This document shows positions 1-7,706 of a stretch of DNA of 64,000 nt, one piece after another (position 1 is the first letter of the stretch; each line of letters begins with the position of its first letter). The stretch spans positions 1,054,001 through 1,118,000 of the forward strand of contig CP064953.1 in NCBI GenBank assembly GCA_015679245.1, in the 5' to 3' direction. Under the pieces are notes generated by a model that did not search any database, was not told the origin of the DNA, and was given only the letters and a program-made list of their open reading frames with translations. A program made the translations under genes and the position numbers. This DNA comes from Actinomycetaceae bacterium zg-1166. GTDB taxonomy: Bacteria > Actinomycetota > Actinomycetes > Actinomycetales > Actinomycetaceae.

Positions 1-289
1 GTCCATCCATGAGGTGAGGGTGATGGCAGGTCAGCCAGGTCGATAGGCAGAGGCGTTCAAAAGCTGCGTTGAACGCCCACTTCCTTACGTCCGGATCCAC
101 CAACGCTCGCAGAATCTCGTCTGGTAGTTCTTCACCGCAGGCCAGATCAACCACCTCCACCGGGCCGCCGTCGATGGAATAGCCGAACAGCAAAACATCA
201 AAGCCGGGATCTTCAACATACGGGTAGACCCCGGATTTCGTGAGATTGACGGGCGAGAATGTTTCGAGATCGGTAAATAGCTCACGCAT
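1..289 (-). CDS. Phage family-A DNA polymerase, N-terminal part (runs off the window)
   Basis: Reading leftward from the ATG at 289-287 there is an open frame to the window edge (about 96 codons, no stop). It begins MRELFTDLETFSP and continues with VYPYVEDPGFDVLLFGYSIDGG, cut here to its key parts. The DxE of FTDLETFS fits the Exo I motif of the 3'-5' proofreading exonuclease domain found at the start of phage DNA polymerase I-type enzymes. An AAGGAG ribosome-binding site sits at 303-298. It follows DUF2815 and DUF2800 genes, the usual neighbours of this polymerase in prophages of Gram-positive bacteria. The polymerase domain itself is outside the window, so the family call rests on the exonuclease start and on context. 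Confidence 0.75.
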   Translation of the reverse strand, partial: MRELFTDLETFSPVNLTKSGVYPYVEDPGFDVLLFGYSIDGGPVEVVDLACGEELPDEILRALVDPDVRKWAFNAAFERLCLSTWLTCHHPHLMDG

Positions 290-318
290 GAGGGCATCTC
301 CTTGGCATAGACATGTGT

Positions 319-360
319 GGCTGGGAGAACACCCCAGCGTTGATCGGTGTTCTCCCAGCC
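319..360 (-). terminator. Strong hairpin between small membrane gene and polymerase gene
   Basis: Perfect 15-bp inverted repeat: GGCTGGGAGAACACC at 319-333 and its complement at 346-360, with a 12-nt loop. It lies between the stop of the 373-582 gene and the start of the polymerase gene. No clear T-run follows on either strand, so it may be a weak terminator, a processing site or an mRNA-stability element inside the phage operon. Confidence 0.5.
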
Positions 361-372
361 AAGGTTGATGGT

Positions 373-582
373 TTATGGGTTGGTGGGCGTGCGGTACTGC
401 TCGCACTCAGCCTCGGTATCGGCGATGAGCTTTTCTAGCCGCTTGCGATCGCGGCGGATCTTCCACCGCTCGGCAATCACAGAGGCGACCTCCATAAGAG
501 CCCAGCCAACGACAGCACCCACGAACATAGCCACGACGGTGGTGGCGTTTGCGGACAGTGCTGCTGCATAACACTCGTTCAT
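373..582 (-). CDS. Small phage membrane protein
   Basis: A 69-residue protein with one hydrophobic segment at about residues 12-34 (NATTVVAMFVGAVVGWALM region) followed by a charged, probably cytoplasmic tail rich in R, K and E (RWKIRRDRKRLEKLIADTEAE). It has the layout of a single-pass anchored protein with a short helix or coiled coil. It is read in the same direction as the rest of the phage module and sits 17 bases after the DUF2815 stop. I do not recognise a family. A longer frame on the same strand through the DUF2815 gene is a shadow. Confidence 0.6.
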   Translation of the reverse strand: MNECYAAALSANATTVVAMFVGAVVGWALMEVASVIAERWKIRRDRKRLEKLIADTEAECEQYRTPTNP

Positions 583-599
583 GATGGTTCTCCATTCTT

Positions 600-1151
600 C
601 TAGTTGAGAAAGTCGTCGGATGCTGCGAAGCCACCAAAGTCGGATTCTGCGCTGACCCGGTTGCCACCGAGCGGCTCGCCGTCGCGGAGCTTTTGGATAT
701 TGCCCAGCCCGCAGGCAATCCCCTTGTTCCCATTCGTGTTGAACGCATAGAAGGAGACGGAGACGCGGGCGTAGCAGCCCGAGTAGACCTCGCTCGCGTC
801 GAGGATCGGCTGCAAATCGGCGTCAACGACTTGAGGTGGCGTGGTGGAGTTGGCGTTGACGAACATCGCGTTTTCATATGCTTCGTCGTCACGCTCGGTA
901 TCCCCGTCGCGCAGCGGGAGCTTGAGCGCGGCCTTGTTGGGGCGCTTGCCACCGAACTTGCCGATCCCCGCCTCGATCGCAGCGTCGATAGCCCGCTCGA
1001 TCCTGCCCAGAGTGTCGGTGTCACTCTTGGGGATGATGAGGCTGACCGAGTACTTGGGCTTACCGCCCTGAATACTCTTGGCTTCGAAAATGTTGGCATA
1101 CGACAGGCGGACCTCATTGGTGACCACACGGGTCGGATTCGTAGTAGACAT
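600..1151 (-). CDS. DUF2815 phage protein (probable single-strand DNA-binding protein)
   Basis: The 183-residue product has the DUF2815 pattern: N-terminal TRVVTNEVRLSYANIFEAKS, then KPKYSVSLIIPKSD, a central RDGD segment, and SGCYARVSVSFYAFNTNGNKGIACGL near the end (each shown in part). DUF2815 proteins sit in phage replication modules between DUF2800 and DNA polymerase, and are thought to be ssDNA-binding proteins of the recombination/replication complex; that role is family inference. The acidic, Phe-rich C-terminus (SDDFLN) fits a protein-interaction tail. The start at 1151 has a purine-rich AAAGAAGGTAAG upstream. Stop is 25 bases before the preceding gene's end, so the unit is one operon. 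Confidence 0.85.
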   Translation of the reverse strand: MSTTNPTRVVTNEVRLSYANIFEAKSIQGGKPKYSVSLIIPKSDTDTLGRIERAIDAAIEAGIGKFGGKRPNKAALKLPLRDGDTERDDEAYENAMFVNANSTTPPQVVDADLQPILDASEVYSGCYARVSVSFYAFNTNGNKGIACGLGNIQKLRDGEPLGGNRVSAESDFGGFAASDDFLN

Positions 1152-1176
1152 GCTTGTCTTACCTTCTTTCTATTGT

Positions 1177-2319
1177 TTACTTGGTTGAAATTGGAGTGAA
1201 TTCGTTGGCTGCCGACTGGATCTCCAGTGCTGGCCTCTTATCGGACTCAGGAACCAGAGCAGGCTTGCCTGCGGGTTTGACCACCAGGTCCCCCAACAGT
1301 TCGGTGAAGCGCTTCTTACCCAGTTGTTTTTCCAGCGCGGTGATGGTTTTGATCTTGCGATCCCAAATGTCGCTCACCCCGCCAGCCTCAGCCGCCTTGG
1401 CGACAGCGGACTCGTCGGAGTATTTGCGGATGGAGCGGCCGGCGACGAGCTTGAAGCCCGACCACCGCTTGCCCTGATTCACAGCCAACGACAGCGCGTA
1501 GGCCTCCACGTCAGCCGCCCAGGCTTTCAGCTGCGGTAACTGGGCAAGCACGGTCGCGATTTCGTCGTCGGTCAGTTCAGCTGGTGGGGCAAACTCGTGT
1601 CTAGCAATGGCAAGGTTCGCCTCAGCGCGCGTTCGGCAGGTGGGTGCGAGTTTGCAAAACCGGCACCACTCACCAGACGCAAACTCACCATCACCGCTAG
1701 CAGCGAGTATGGCGGTTGGTTTCACGACCTCGGCCGCCCACGCCTCCAACTCAGTGACCGATACGTGCCAAGTGGAGATGTTCGCCCGCCTGGGCTGGTA
1801 GATCGTCACCGCCGCCTCGTCTATGTCATAGAGCAACCCGAATGCGTTCAGAGCGCCCAGGGCGTAGAGCATGAGTTGCGGGTTGTTCTCGGCGTCGACC
1901 ATGACGCCTTGGCCGTATTTGAGATCGATGATGTGCAGGACCGGTTCGGTGATGATGACGCAGTCGCCGGTGCCGAAGCCGCTCGGCACGACATGGCTGA
2001 AGTCCAGGCGCTGCTCGACCAGCACCTTCGGGTCCGTACACGCCGCTCGTGCTTCACGGAGCTGCTCGAGTACGAAGGCGACGTAGTCGTCGGTCAACGA
2101 CTCCATCTCCTCATCAACCCAGTCCGAGACCGGCTTGATCGTGGGAGCCTGGTGGAGTGCTCGGCGTAGCTTCCACTCCGCCAACGCATGAGCAGCGGTG
2201 CCTTGCTCGGCGGCCGCCGACGACGACTCCGGAAGCCGAGCCTCCAACGCCGCTGAGGGCGGGCATTCCAACCACCGGCGTGCCCCCGAGGCTGACAGAA
2301 GAGCGTGTCGGTCAGGCAT
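1177..2319 (-). CDS. DUF2800 phage protein, RecB/Cas4-like nuclease fold
   Basis: From the ATG at 2319 the product has about 380 residues, starting MPDRHALLSASGARRWLECPPSAALE, given in part. The SASGARRWLECPPS start, the HALAEWKL helix and the later GTGDCVIITEPVLHIIDLKYGQG stretch (D..I.DLKYG) are typical of DUF2800, a RecB/Cas4-like exonuclease family. A cysteine group toward the middle (WCRFCKLAPTCR) matches the Fe-S-binding cysteines seen in Cas4/AddB-like nucleases. I chose 2319 over a longer upstream start because it overlaps the previous gene by 8 bases (ATGCCTGA), a normal coupled arrangement, and because family similarity begins there. It probably processes DNA ends for phage replication or recombination. 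Confidence 0.85.
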   Translation of the reverse strand: MPDRHALLSASGARRWLECPPSAALEARLPESSSAAAEQGTAAHALAEWKLRRALHQAPTIKPVSDWVDEEMESLTDDYVAFVLEQLREARAACTDPKVLVEQRLDFSHVVPSGFGTGDCVIITEPVLHIIDLKYGQGVMVDAENNPQLMLYALGALNAFGLLYDIDEAAVTIYQPRRANISTWHVSVTELEAWAAEVVKPTAILAASGDGEFASGEWCRFCKLAPTCRTRAEANLAIARHEFAPPAELTDDEIATVLAQLPQLKAWAADVEAYALSLAVNQGKRWSGFKLVAGRSIRKYSDESAVAKAAEAGGVSDIWDRKIKTITALEKQLGKKRFTELLGDLVVKPAGKPALVPESDKRPALEIQSAANEFTPISTK

Positions 2320-2740
2320 CGGCAATCGCCTCCGCCTGCGCCAACAACCACCCAAACTTGCCCGGATCAACCTCGGAAAGCTTGACCCCACCCGCCGCTT
2401 GGATCAGTTCACGCACCTTGGCGGTGTGGCCAGCCTGCGACAGGCGTGCGAGGACGGCGCGCACCCGCTCGAGTGTCACCGGCTCCGGATCCTCAGCCTT
2501 CGCGGGCTCTGGATCGGGCACCTGGTTCGCTGGCTGGTGAGTCGCCTCGTACTCCTCGGCGGCATCTTCGAGCGCTGGCTGCGCGAGCTGCGTGGCCGCG
2601 ATCGGACGTGTGCCGGGTATGCCTGCGTGGTCTTCGAAGCTTTCCCAGGCGGATTCTTCAATCGCCTGGGCGAGCATCGTCGCACCCTCAGCCAGACGGT
2701 TCAACGCACTGATATAGCGGTTCGCTTCGGTGACATTCAT
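2312..2740 (-). CDS. Phage hypothetical protein with an Ala/Glu/Pro-rich linker
   Basis: A 142-residue acidic protein. Residues 1-30 look like a short helix (NRYISALNRLAEGATMLAQAI), the middle is low-complexity and rich in E, A and P, and the last 50 residues form a compact helical part (LERVRAVLARLSQAGHTAKVRELIQ, in part; then GGVKLSEVDPGKFGWLLAQAE). The C-terminal segment resembles the small domain that accompanies DUF2800 genes in related phages and may contact the nuclease or ssDNA protein. It overlaps both neighbours by a few bases, so translation is coupled. No enzymatic motif is visible and no function is claimed. Confidence 0.75.
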   Translation of the reverse strand: MNVTEANRYISALNRLAEGATMLAQAIEESAWESFEDHAGIPGTRPIAATQLAQPALEDAAEEYEATHQPANQVPDPEPAKAEDPEPVTLERVRAVLARLSQAGHTAKVRELIQAAGGVKLSEVDPGKFGWLLAQAEAIADA

Positions 2741-3066
2741 TCCCGATCACCACCGCTCGGGGCGACGCCAACCGCCTCAGCTAGTGCCATGAGGTCGTCG
2801 GGTTGTTCGATGATGGTGACCTCGTCAACACTGCCGCCTGGGACAAGTACCGCATAGCGTTCGCTCGTGCCGAAGATTCGGCGGGCTAGACGCTTCCTCA
2901 GACTTACCTGGCAGACCTTGACCACCGAATCAGCCTCTGGGTTGACCCGAACCTTAATCTTGTGCCTCATATTGGCTCCTTCCTGGTCATGCAGGACGGT
3001 TGAACCCGGATTGGCTTGCCCTGCTGCTAGGACGGCTTTCAGCGGCAGTGGTTTATAACCCCTCAT
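2737..3066 (-). CDS. Small basic phage protein of unknown function
   Basis: A 109-residue reading if started at the ATG at 3066, which overlaps the upstream stop as ATGA and has AAGGAG eight bases before it. A second in-frame ATG at 2970 (77 residues, starting MRHKIKVRVNPEADSVVKVC) has an equally good AAGGAG and cannot be excluded; it may be the main start or both may be used. The core carries a beta-rich region (KIKVRVNPEADSVVKVCQVS) and an acidic end (EQPDDLMALAEAVG). I recognise no family. Its position between the sigma-like gene and the replication genes places it in the phage early operon. Confidence 0.65.
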   Translation of the reverse strand: MRGYKPLPLKAVLAAGQANPGSTVLHDQEGANMRHKIKVRVNPEADSVVKVCQVSLRKRLARRIFGTSERYAVLVPGGSVDEVTIIEQPDDLMALAEAVGVAPSGGDRE

Positions 3067-3620
3067 GACAACTTCTCCTTCAGCGTGGTGGTGGCGCGCT
3101 TGAGGATCTTGTTGATCATCGGCTGGGATATCCCGTACTTCTTGGCGACTTCGGCCTGGGTGAAGCCGTCGAGCTTCACCGCAACCAACACGGCGCGTTC
3201 ACGCTCAGACAGAGAATTGATCGCATCCCAAATGCTCATCTCCCCCACCCACGCATCAGCAGGATCAGCCGAGCCGTCGCCAGCGAGGTAGCCGTCAGCC
3301 CTCAATTCACCGTCGATCACCGAGACCGGCTCCTCGGCATCACGCGGAGTCGACGCACGGTAGGTGGTGTTGCGCAGGTGGGACTTCGCAGCGTTGTATT
3401 CCACCCGCCCCACCTCGTGGTCAAGGATCACGCTCGGGTCACGACGCGCCACCAGCTTCGGATCATCGGCTGCAGCGAGGCGCTGCTGATAGTCACGCTC
3501 GACCATCGCAGTCACCTCGTCTTGGCTGACCTGGACCGAGTATTCCCGGCACGGGAAGCGCTCGGTCGAGTCGTTGCGTTCGAAACGCACCGTCAGGGTG
3601 CGCTCGTTATTGAAAACCAT
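3063..3620 (-). CDS. Phage sigma-70 region-4-like transcription factor
   Basis: A 185-residue protein whose last 60 residues read as a sigma-70 region 4 helix-turn-helix: SIWDAINSLSERERAVLVAV, then LDGFTQAEVAKKYGISQ and PMINKILKRATTTLKEK. The N-terminal 120 residues are not a standard region 2, so it is more likely a stand-alone activator/sigma-like factor of the kind placed at the head of phage early or late operons than a full sigma factor. A GAAGGAAG site precedes the ATG. It is the first gene of the leftward phage operon (3620 to the window edge), so it may be autoregulated from the 3621-4025 region. Confidence 0.75.
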   Translation of the reverse strand: MVFNNERTLTVRFERNDSTERFPCREYSVQVSQDEVTAMVERDYQQRLAAADDPKLVARRDPSVILDHEVGRVEYNAAKSHLRNTTYRASTPRDAEEPVSVIDGELRADGYLAGDGSADPADAWVGEMSIWDAINSLSERERAVLVAVKLDGFTQAEVAKKYGISQPMINKILKRATTTLKEKLS

Positions 3621-4025
3621 CGGAATCTTCCTTCAGAAATGAAGGGAGACCCGTTCAGAGGTATTCAGTTGTATTCGTCGCCCGAAATTGGGAGTAGTTG
3701 GAGAAAGCGAAAGCGGGCACCTATTTTCTAGATGCCCGCCGTAGCCCCTCGAACAGATCTCCCGGTTAGCGGTTGACCACCTTGCTTGATCACAGCTCGG
3801 CGTGCAGCCAGTGTGGTCGCCGTCGACTGCGTCCGCTCTGGCTAGATCCGGACGTGTCCAAGCCGCGGAACCAACCACCTGAAGGTAGAATCAAAGGGTC
3901 GGATGGCTGCGCACAACCGGGTCTGACTAGAGCTTCGCTAATTTCGAAGAACGCTGAACGATCGCACCGTCCCTATCCGTCCGAACACCGTCCCTGGACG
4001 TCCCAAATGGTGAAGGAGGGTAGAG
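3621..4025. other. Divergent control region between prophage operon and ABC-3C operon
   Basis: About 400 bases with no convincing gene. It must hold the leftward promoter of the phage operon and the rightward promoter of the three-gene operon. The 81-codon minus-strand frame at 3633-3878 has no ribosome-binding site and no recognisable composition. Near the right end the 10-mer CACCGTCCCT occurs twice, at 3965-3974 and 3986-3995, 21 bases (two helical turns) apart, followed by the related GGACGTCCC. This spacing suits a regulator binding one face of the DNA, just upstream of the GAAGGAGGG site (4012-4020) for the next gene. Confidence 0.4.
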
Positions 4026-5084
4026 ATGCTGATGGCGGAGCTGATCCAGTTCATGCACTTCAGCGCGGCTGAAACGCATGCTGGCGGCGGTGATTTCCTC
4101 CTCCAGCTCAGCGAGCACTCACTCAAGCCTCACGCCCGTGGACCGGGCCGGAACAAGCTCTATGGCGACCTCAAAGATGTCGACAAAGATGAGGACAAGA
4201 TCTACAAACGCAACGCTGACCGACGGCAGCGCTGGTACAAGGCGACCTCGAAGCCAATTCCCAAGGGAATAGCGATGTTCTGGAATCGCAATTTCGACCG
4301 GGACGGCTTCCTGGAATACATCGAGATGCGTATTTCCCTTGATGTCCGCAACGATTGGCATGCGATCTTCACAGCCAACAGGTACACCCACTCACACGAT
4401 CAACTACCTGCCTTGGTCGCTGACCTTTTCGTCACTGGCCTTGCACACCTTTCGGCAGGTGACCCCAAGATCGACGACAAGCCGTGGAATCCGGACCTAA
4501 TCGATGCCACCGCTGATGAGCTCGCGACGGTGGTCCAGCAGAAACAGCGGTTCGCTGACCTCAAACCGGCTGACATCTATGTAGATGGCAACGAGCTTGT
4601 CGTGGGCACATATCGAGTGCAGATGCCCGCCCAGAAGACAATTCCTACAAAGCCGAGTGCCTTTGAACGAAAGTACACCAACCAGCTGATCCGGTTGCTG
4701 TGCGAGGAGTGCGGGATCAAGGTCTCGATCGACTCGCTCCGCGAGAAGGGCGGCGAGTACCTCGAAGACTTTACCATTGCCCGCCAGGACTACTACCTCG
4801 CCGACGGTCTGCGCGAGATCATGAAGGATTCCAGCCTCGACGGTGAGGCCGAGTTCGAAAAAATCAAGGATGACACCTTCTCAGGTGTCCGGCCCACGCA
4901 TCGAAAGAAGCACGCCTCCAACTACGAGAGGATGCAGGCAACACTCGAGCAGGCCGCGAATGTCCCTCTGACCAAGTCTCATGTCCCTGAAGCAACCGGC
5001 TTGTTCCACACCGAGCACCGGCACGGGATCACCCACATGTTGGTCAACGACGAACGATTGAAGTGGGTCGATGATGACAGCTAG
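4026..5084 (+). CDS. ABC-3C system first component: N-terminal putative effector plus ABC-3C C-terminal domain
   Basis: A 352-residue soluble protein; start supported by GAAGGAGGG five bases upstream (an ATG at 4032 is also possible). The C-terminal ~130 residues carry the pattern I associate with ABC three-component CTDs: an E.F..AR.DYY.A..LR helix (A252-R253...Y256-Y257...A259), a long F+K.KDD stretch, and the closing HGITHMLVND....WVDD (H333-G334, H337, W347). The N-terminal part (to about residue 120) begins with MHFSAAETHAGGG and contains several aromatic and basic segments but no nuclease, TIR or protease motif that I can identify, so the effector activity is unknown. It overlaps the next gene by 14 bases. 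In ABC-3C systems this protein is the proposed effector, controlled by the middle component and ATPase. Confidence 0.7.
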   Translation: MLMAELIQFMHFSAAETHAGGGDFLLQLSEHSLKPHARGPGRNKLYGDLKDVDKDEDKIYKRNADRRQRWYKATSKPIPKGIAMFWNRNFDRDGFLEYIEMRISLDVRNDWHAIFTANRYTHSHDQLPALVADLFVTGLAHLSAGDPKIDDKPWNPDLIDATADELATVVQQKQRFADLKPADIYVDGNELVVGTYRVQMPAQKTIPTKPSAFERKYTNQLIRLLCEECGIKVSIDSLREKGGEYLEDFTIARQDYYLADGLREIMKDSSLDGEAEFEKIKDDTFSGVRPTHRKKHASNYERMQATLEQAANVPLTKSHVPEATGLFHTEHRHGITHMLVNDERLKWVDDDS

Positions 5085-5532
5085 TCCATACAACTCCGCT
5101 TTAGTGATAGCCACCAGAATCACTGTCATCCTCGCGGCACGTCCGCAAGTGCTACGCACAGAACGTAGCCTGGCAGCGATCGACCTGCTGACCACCAACG
5201 CTGGCCAGTTCGGCCTCTACCCCAGCAACCTTCACGGTGATTCCATCTTCGTCGCCACCGAGTTCGCAGCCCGAAGCAAGAACATCACCAAAGGCATCCG
5301 CTACGCCGTCACCCACGGGCTCATCACCCCAGTTAAAGACGACAACGGCATCAGATTCACAATCAACGACACAGGTAAGAGCTTCGTCAACAAACTAGCG
5401 AACCAGTACCTGACCGATTACCAGCGGGCACTCAACCCAGTGCTTGCATACGTTGATTCTCGAACCGACCGCGAAGTGATTCGTCATATCGAGCGCCAAG
5501 GCATTGAACCGATCAAGGAGGATCGCACATGA
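5071..5532 (+). CDS. ABC-3C system middle component (small helix-rich adaptor)
   Basis: A 153-residue protein with the layout of ABC-3C middle components: an opening PYNSALVIATRITVILAARP helix, then LRTERSLAAIDLLTTNAGQF, an YPSNLHG-containing segment, FAARSKNITKGIRYAVTHGLI, and a winged-helix-like end with ITPVKDDNGIRFTINDTG followed by a LANQYL...R helix. The 'Y..NLHGDS...ATEFAAR...I..GIR.A...GLI' spacing resembles the MC2-like group, by memory of family layout only. Start is ATG 5071 or the adjacent 5074. It overlaps the first gene by 14 bases and the ATPase gene by four (ATGA), so all three proteins are translationally coupled, as expected for a stoichiometric complex. Confidence 0.7.
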   Translation: MMTASPYNSALVIATRITVILAARPQVLRTERSLAAIDLLTTNAGQFGLYPSNLHGDSIFVATEFAARSKNITKGIRYAVTHGLITPVKDDNGIRFTINDTGKSFVNKLANQYLTDYQRALNPVLAYVDSRTDREVIRHIERQGIEPIKEDRT

Positions 5533-7415
5533 CTAACCGATTCTGGATTGAGAGCATCCGCTACACAGGTGAAAACGTTGCCGAGACCGTTGTGAGATTC
5601 AAGCCCGGGATCAACATCGTCCACGGCCCCTCCGACACCGGCAAGACCTACCTGGCCAAAACCATCAAGTACATGCTCGCAGGGTCAACTAAACCTTTCG
5701 CGACTGAAACTGGATACTCCGTCATCACGATGGTCCTGCGCACCGACGAAGGCAAGGTCAAGCTCACCCGTAACATCGGGTCTTTGCGGACCACCGTGAC
5801 CGCCGACCACAACTTTGGCATCCTTCACGATGACTATGCCATCCAACCAACAGAGGGCAATGAGAACGAGCTGACCGTTTCAGACATCTTGCTACGACTT
5901 CTCGGCATCAACGAACGCAAAGCTGTTCTCACCAACCAGTACGGCAGCCGCAAGCCACTGACTTGGAAGACGTTCTCCGACACCCTCCACCGCTCCGAAA
6001 GTCGCATCACCTCCGAAGAATCGATCTTCTCCACCGCCAAATACGCAACACTCTCGGCCTTTCTCACCCTGTTCTACGACCAAGACCTCTCCCTGTTGCC
6101 AGAACACGACGACCCCGCAGACATCAAGATCCGCAAAGACATCCTGGTTCCCGTCCTAGACGAAAAACTCACCCATGTACAGAACCAACTGTCTCTCCTC
6201 CAAGATCAGCTCCTCGAAATCGGGGATCGTGATGTCAGCCAAGAAATCACTACACTTAGCAAGCAACTCGAGCAACTCAACCAGATCCAAGACCAGACAC
6301 GAGACGCGCTAACCAGAATTACCAATAACATAGCTACAGCCGAGCAGGAGCTCGCAGTGCGCTCCATGTCAGCCCGCCACTACGACGATCTCGCCTCCGT
6401 CTACATCGGGAACATCAAGCGCCTCACCTTTGTCTCCGACGCACAGGCAGCGATCGAAGGACTCGAACCACAGGCAACGTGCCCGTTCTGCGACAATCCC
6501 CTCGAAGAACAGCAGGAAACCGACTACCGCCACGCCGCCCAGGCCGAAGCCGAAACCATAGCGGAGGATCTTGAAGAGCTCAGCACTGTGCGGACCTCAC
6601 TTGACCAGCATGTGTCCGTGCTACAGCAGCGTCTCAAGGACCTACGCAACGAACAACGTAAAATCGAGCGTCAGCTAGCACAAGCCGTGCTTCCTCAAAT
6701 CAGTCGGGTTCGCGACCAGATACGGTCACTTGAGAGTCACCAGTCGGCTCTCACTGAGTTCAAGATGCTCGAAACAGAGCATGAGGAACTCAACGAGCAA
6801 CTCGGGGAGCTTATCAACCCGCCTGAACCCGATGCGGATTTCAACCCCGTCGAGCGCTTCCCAAATAGCTTCTACATGGAGATGACACGCTACATCCGGA
6901 CTATACTCACCGAGACTCATTACCCAGATGCGGAAAGAGCTTTCTTCGACCCGAATGGCTTTGATATCAAGATCGGTGCTAAGCCGAAGCGCTTACACGG
7001 CAAGGGCTACCGAGCTTTTTTCAACACCATCCTGGTGCTCGCCCTTCGCCAGTACATCCACGAACATGCCCTCCACAAGCCATCCATCGTCGTTCTAGAT
7101 ACCCCAACGTTGGGTCTCGAGCACCAAAAGAGCAGCGATGGTCTGGTTACAAGCAGGGACGACAACGGTCGTCCAAAGACCGGGCTACTACGAAACCTCT
7201 TTGACCACATGGCCGACACCGGCAACCATGGACAGCTCATCATCCTCAACAATACCGACGTAACTCCCTCCACCCACTTCGACGACGAAAATGCCACTGA
7301 ACTCATCTTCGGCGAACACGACGAATCAGACCGCCCCGGGCTTCTGATCGATATCAGGGAAGATCGGCCAGACACGACAAACAATGAAGTGGAGCAGCCA
7401 CGACTATGGGATTAG
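5529..7415 (+). CDS. ABC-3C system ATPase, Rad50/SMC-like with CxxC hook
   Basis: A 628-residue ABC ATPase of the long-coiled-coil class. Walker A is GPSDTGKT at residues 33-40. Two coiled coils (about 195-300 and 335-425) flank a CPFC motif at 318-321, the position of the zinc hook in Rad50. After the coils, the signature region reads LHGKGYRAFFNTILVLALRQ (G491-R495) in place of the LSGGE of ordinary ABC proteins, and Walker B reads IVVLDTPTLGLE with Asp524 followed by Thr525 instead of the usual catalytic Glu. Both deviations are shared by the ABC-3C ATPases I know of. It would act as DNA- or state-sensing ATPase that licenses the first component. Last gene of the operon; no tightly linked fourth gene. 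Confidence 0.8.
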   Translation: MTNRFWIESIRYTGENVAETVVRFKPGINIVHGPSDTGKTYLAKTIKYMLAGSTKPFATETGYSVITMVLRTDEGKVKLTRNIGSLRTTVTADHNFGILHDDYAIQPTEGNENELTVSDILLRLLGINERKAVLTNQYGSRKPLTWKTFSDTLHRSESRITSEESIFSTAKYATLSAFLTLFYDQDLSLLPEHDDPADIKIRKDILVPVLDEKLTHVQNQLSLLQDQLLEIGDRDVSQEITTLSKQLEQLNQIQDQTRDALTRITNNIATAEQELAVRSMSARHYDDLASVYIGNIKRLTFVSDAQAAIEGLEPQATCPFCDNPLEEQQETDYRHAAQAEAETIAEDLEELSTVRTSLDQHVSVLQQRLKDLRNEQRKIERQLAQAVLPQISRVRDQIRSLESHQSALTEFKMLETEHEELNEQLGELINPPEPDADFNPVERFPNSFYMEMTRYIRTILTETHYPDAERAFFDPNGFDIKIGAKPKRLHGKGYRAFFNTILVLALRQYIHEHALHKPSIVVLDTPTLGLEHQKSSDGLVTSRDDNGRPKTGLLRNLFDHMADTGNHGQLIILNNTDVTPSTHFDDENATELIFGEHDESDRPGLLIDIREDRPDTTNNEVEQPRLWD

Positions 7416-7634
7416 GCTCAATACTCTATTGAGTGTGGATTCCCCAGGTTTTCAGCTCCAAATGACTTGAGCTCTGTCCATTGATACCACGCCTGGAAAG
7501 GTCAGCAATTCAGCACGGCAATCAGCTTCCAGCAATTTATTATTTCTTTATCAAAAACAAATACTCAAAGTTTTTGGTTTCTTTAGGAGGTGTCCACTCA
7601 TTCGTCCAGGTCATGTTTAGTGGGCTGGCGTGAG

Positions 7635-7673
7635 GGCGGGTGTGGGTCTCTTTTTTTGAGATCCACACCCGCC
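7635..7673 (-). terminator. Hairpin terminator downstream of the surface-protein gene
   Basis: Sixteen-bp stem GGCGGGTGTGGGTCTC (7635-7650) with its complement at 7658-7673 (one G-T pair) around a seven-T loop. It lies between two convergent genes and could stop transcription from either side. Confidence 0.6.
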
Positions 7674-7680
7674 TCGCTGT

Positions 7681-7706
7681 GTTAATGAACGTTAGTGTTC
7701 ATTAAC
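7681..7706 (-). terminator. AT-rich inverted repeat just after the surface-protein stop codon
   Basis: Perfect 10-bp arms GTTAATGAAC (7681-7690) and GTTCATTAAC (7697-7706) around GTTAGT, 12 bases past the stop codon of the surface-protein gene. It forms a weak hairpin; together with the GC-rich hairpin at 7635-7673 it makes a double 3' end. It could alternatively be a palindromic protein-binding site. Confidence 0.45.

Noticed and set aside
407-1129. 240-codon minus-strand frame rich in Ser, Arg and Thr
   Set aside because: Out-of-frame shadow of the DUF2815 gene, with shadow-like composition.
3633-3878. 81-codon minus-strand frame before the phage operon
   Set aside because: No ribosome-binding site, no recognisable domain, and it would occupy the promoter region.
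7552-7606. Transposon end or small gene near TTAGGAGGTGTCC
   Set aside because: Only a ribosome-binding-site-like string is visible; no frame or matching terminal repeat follows.
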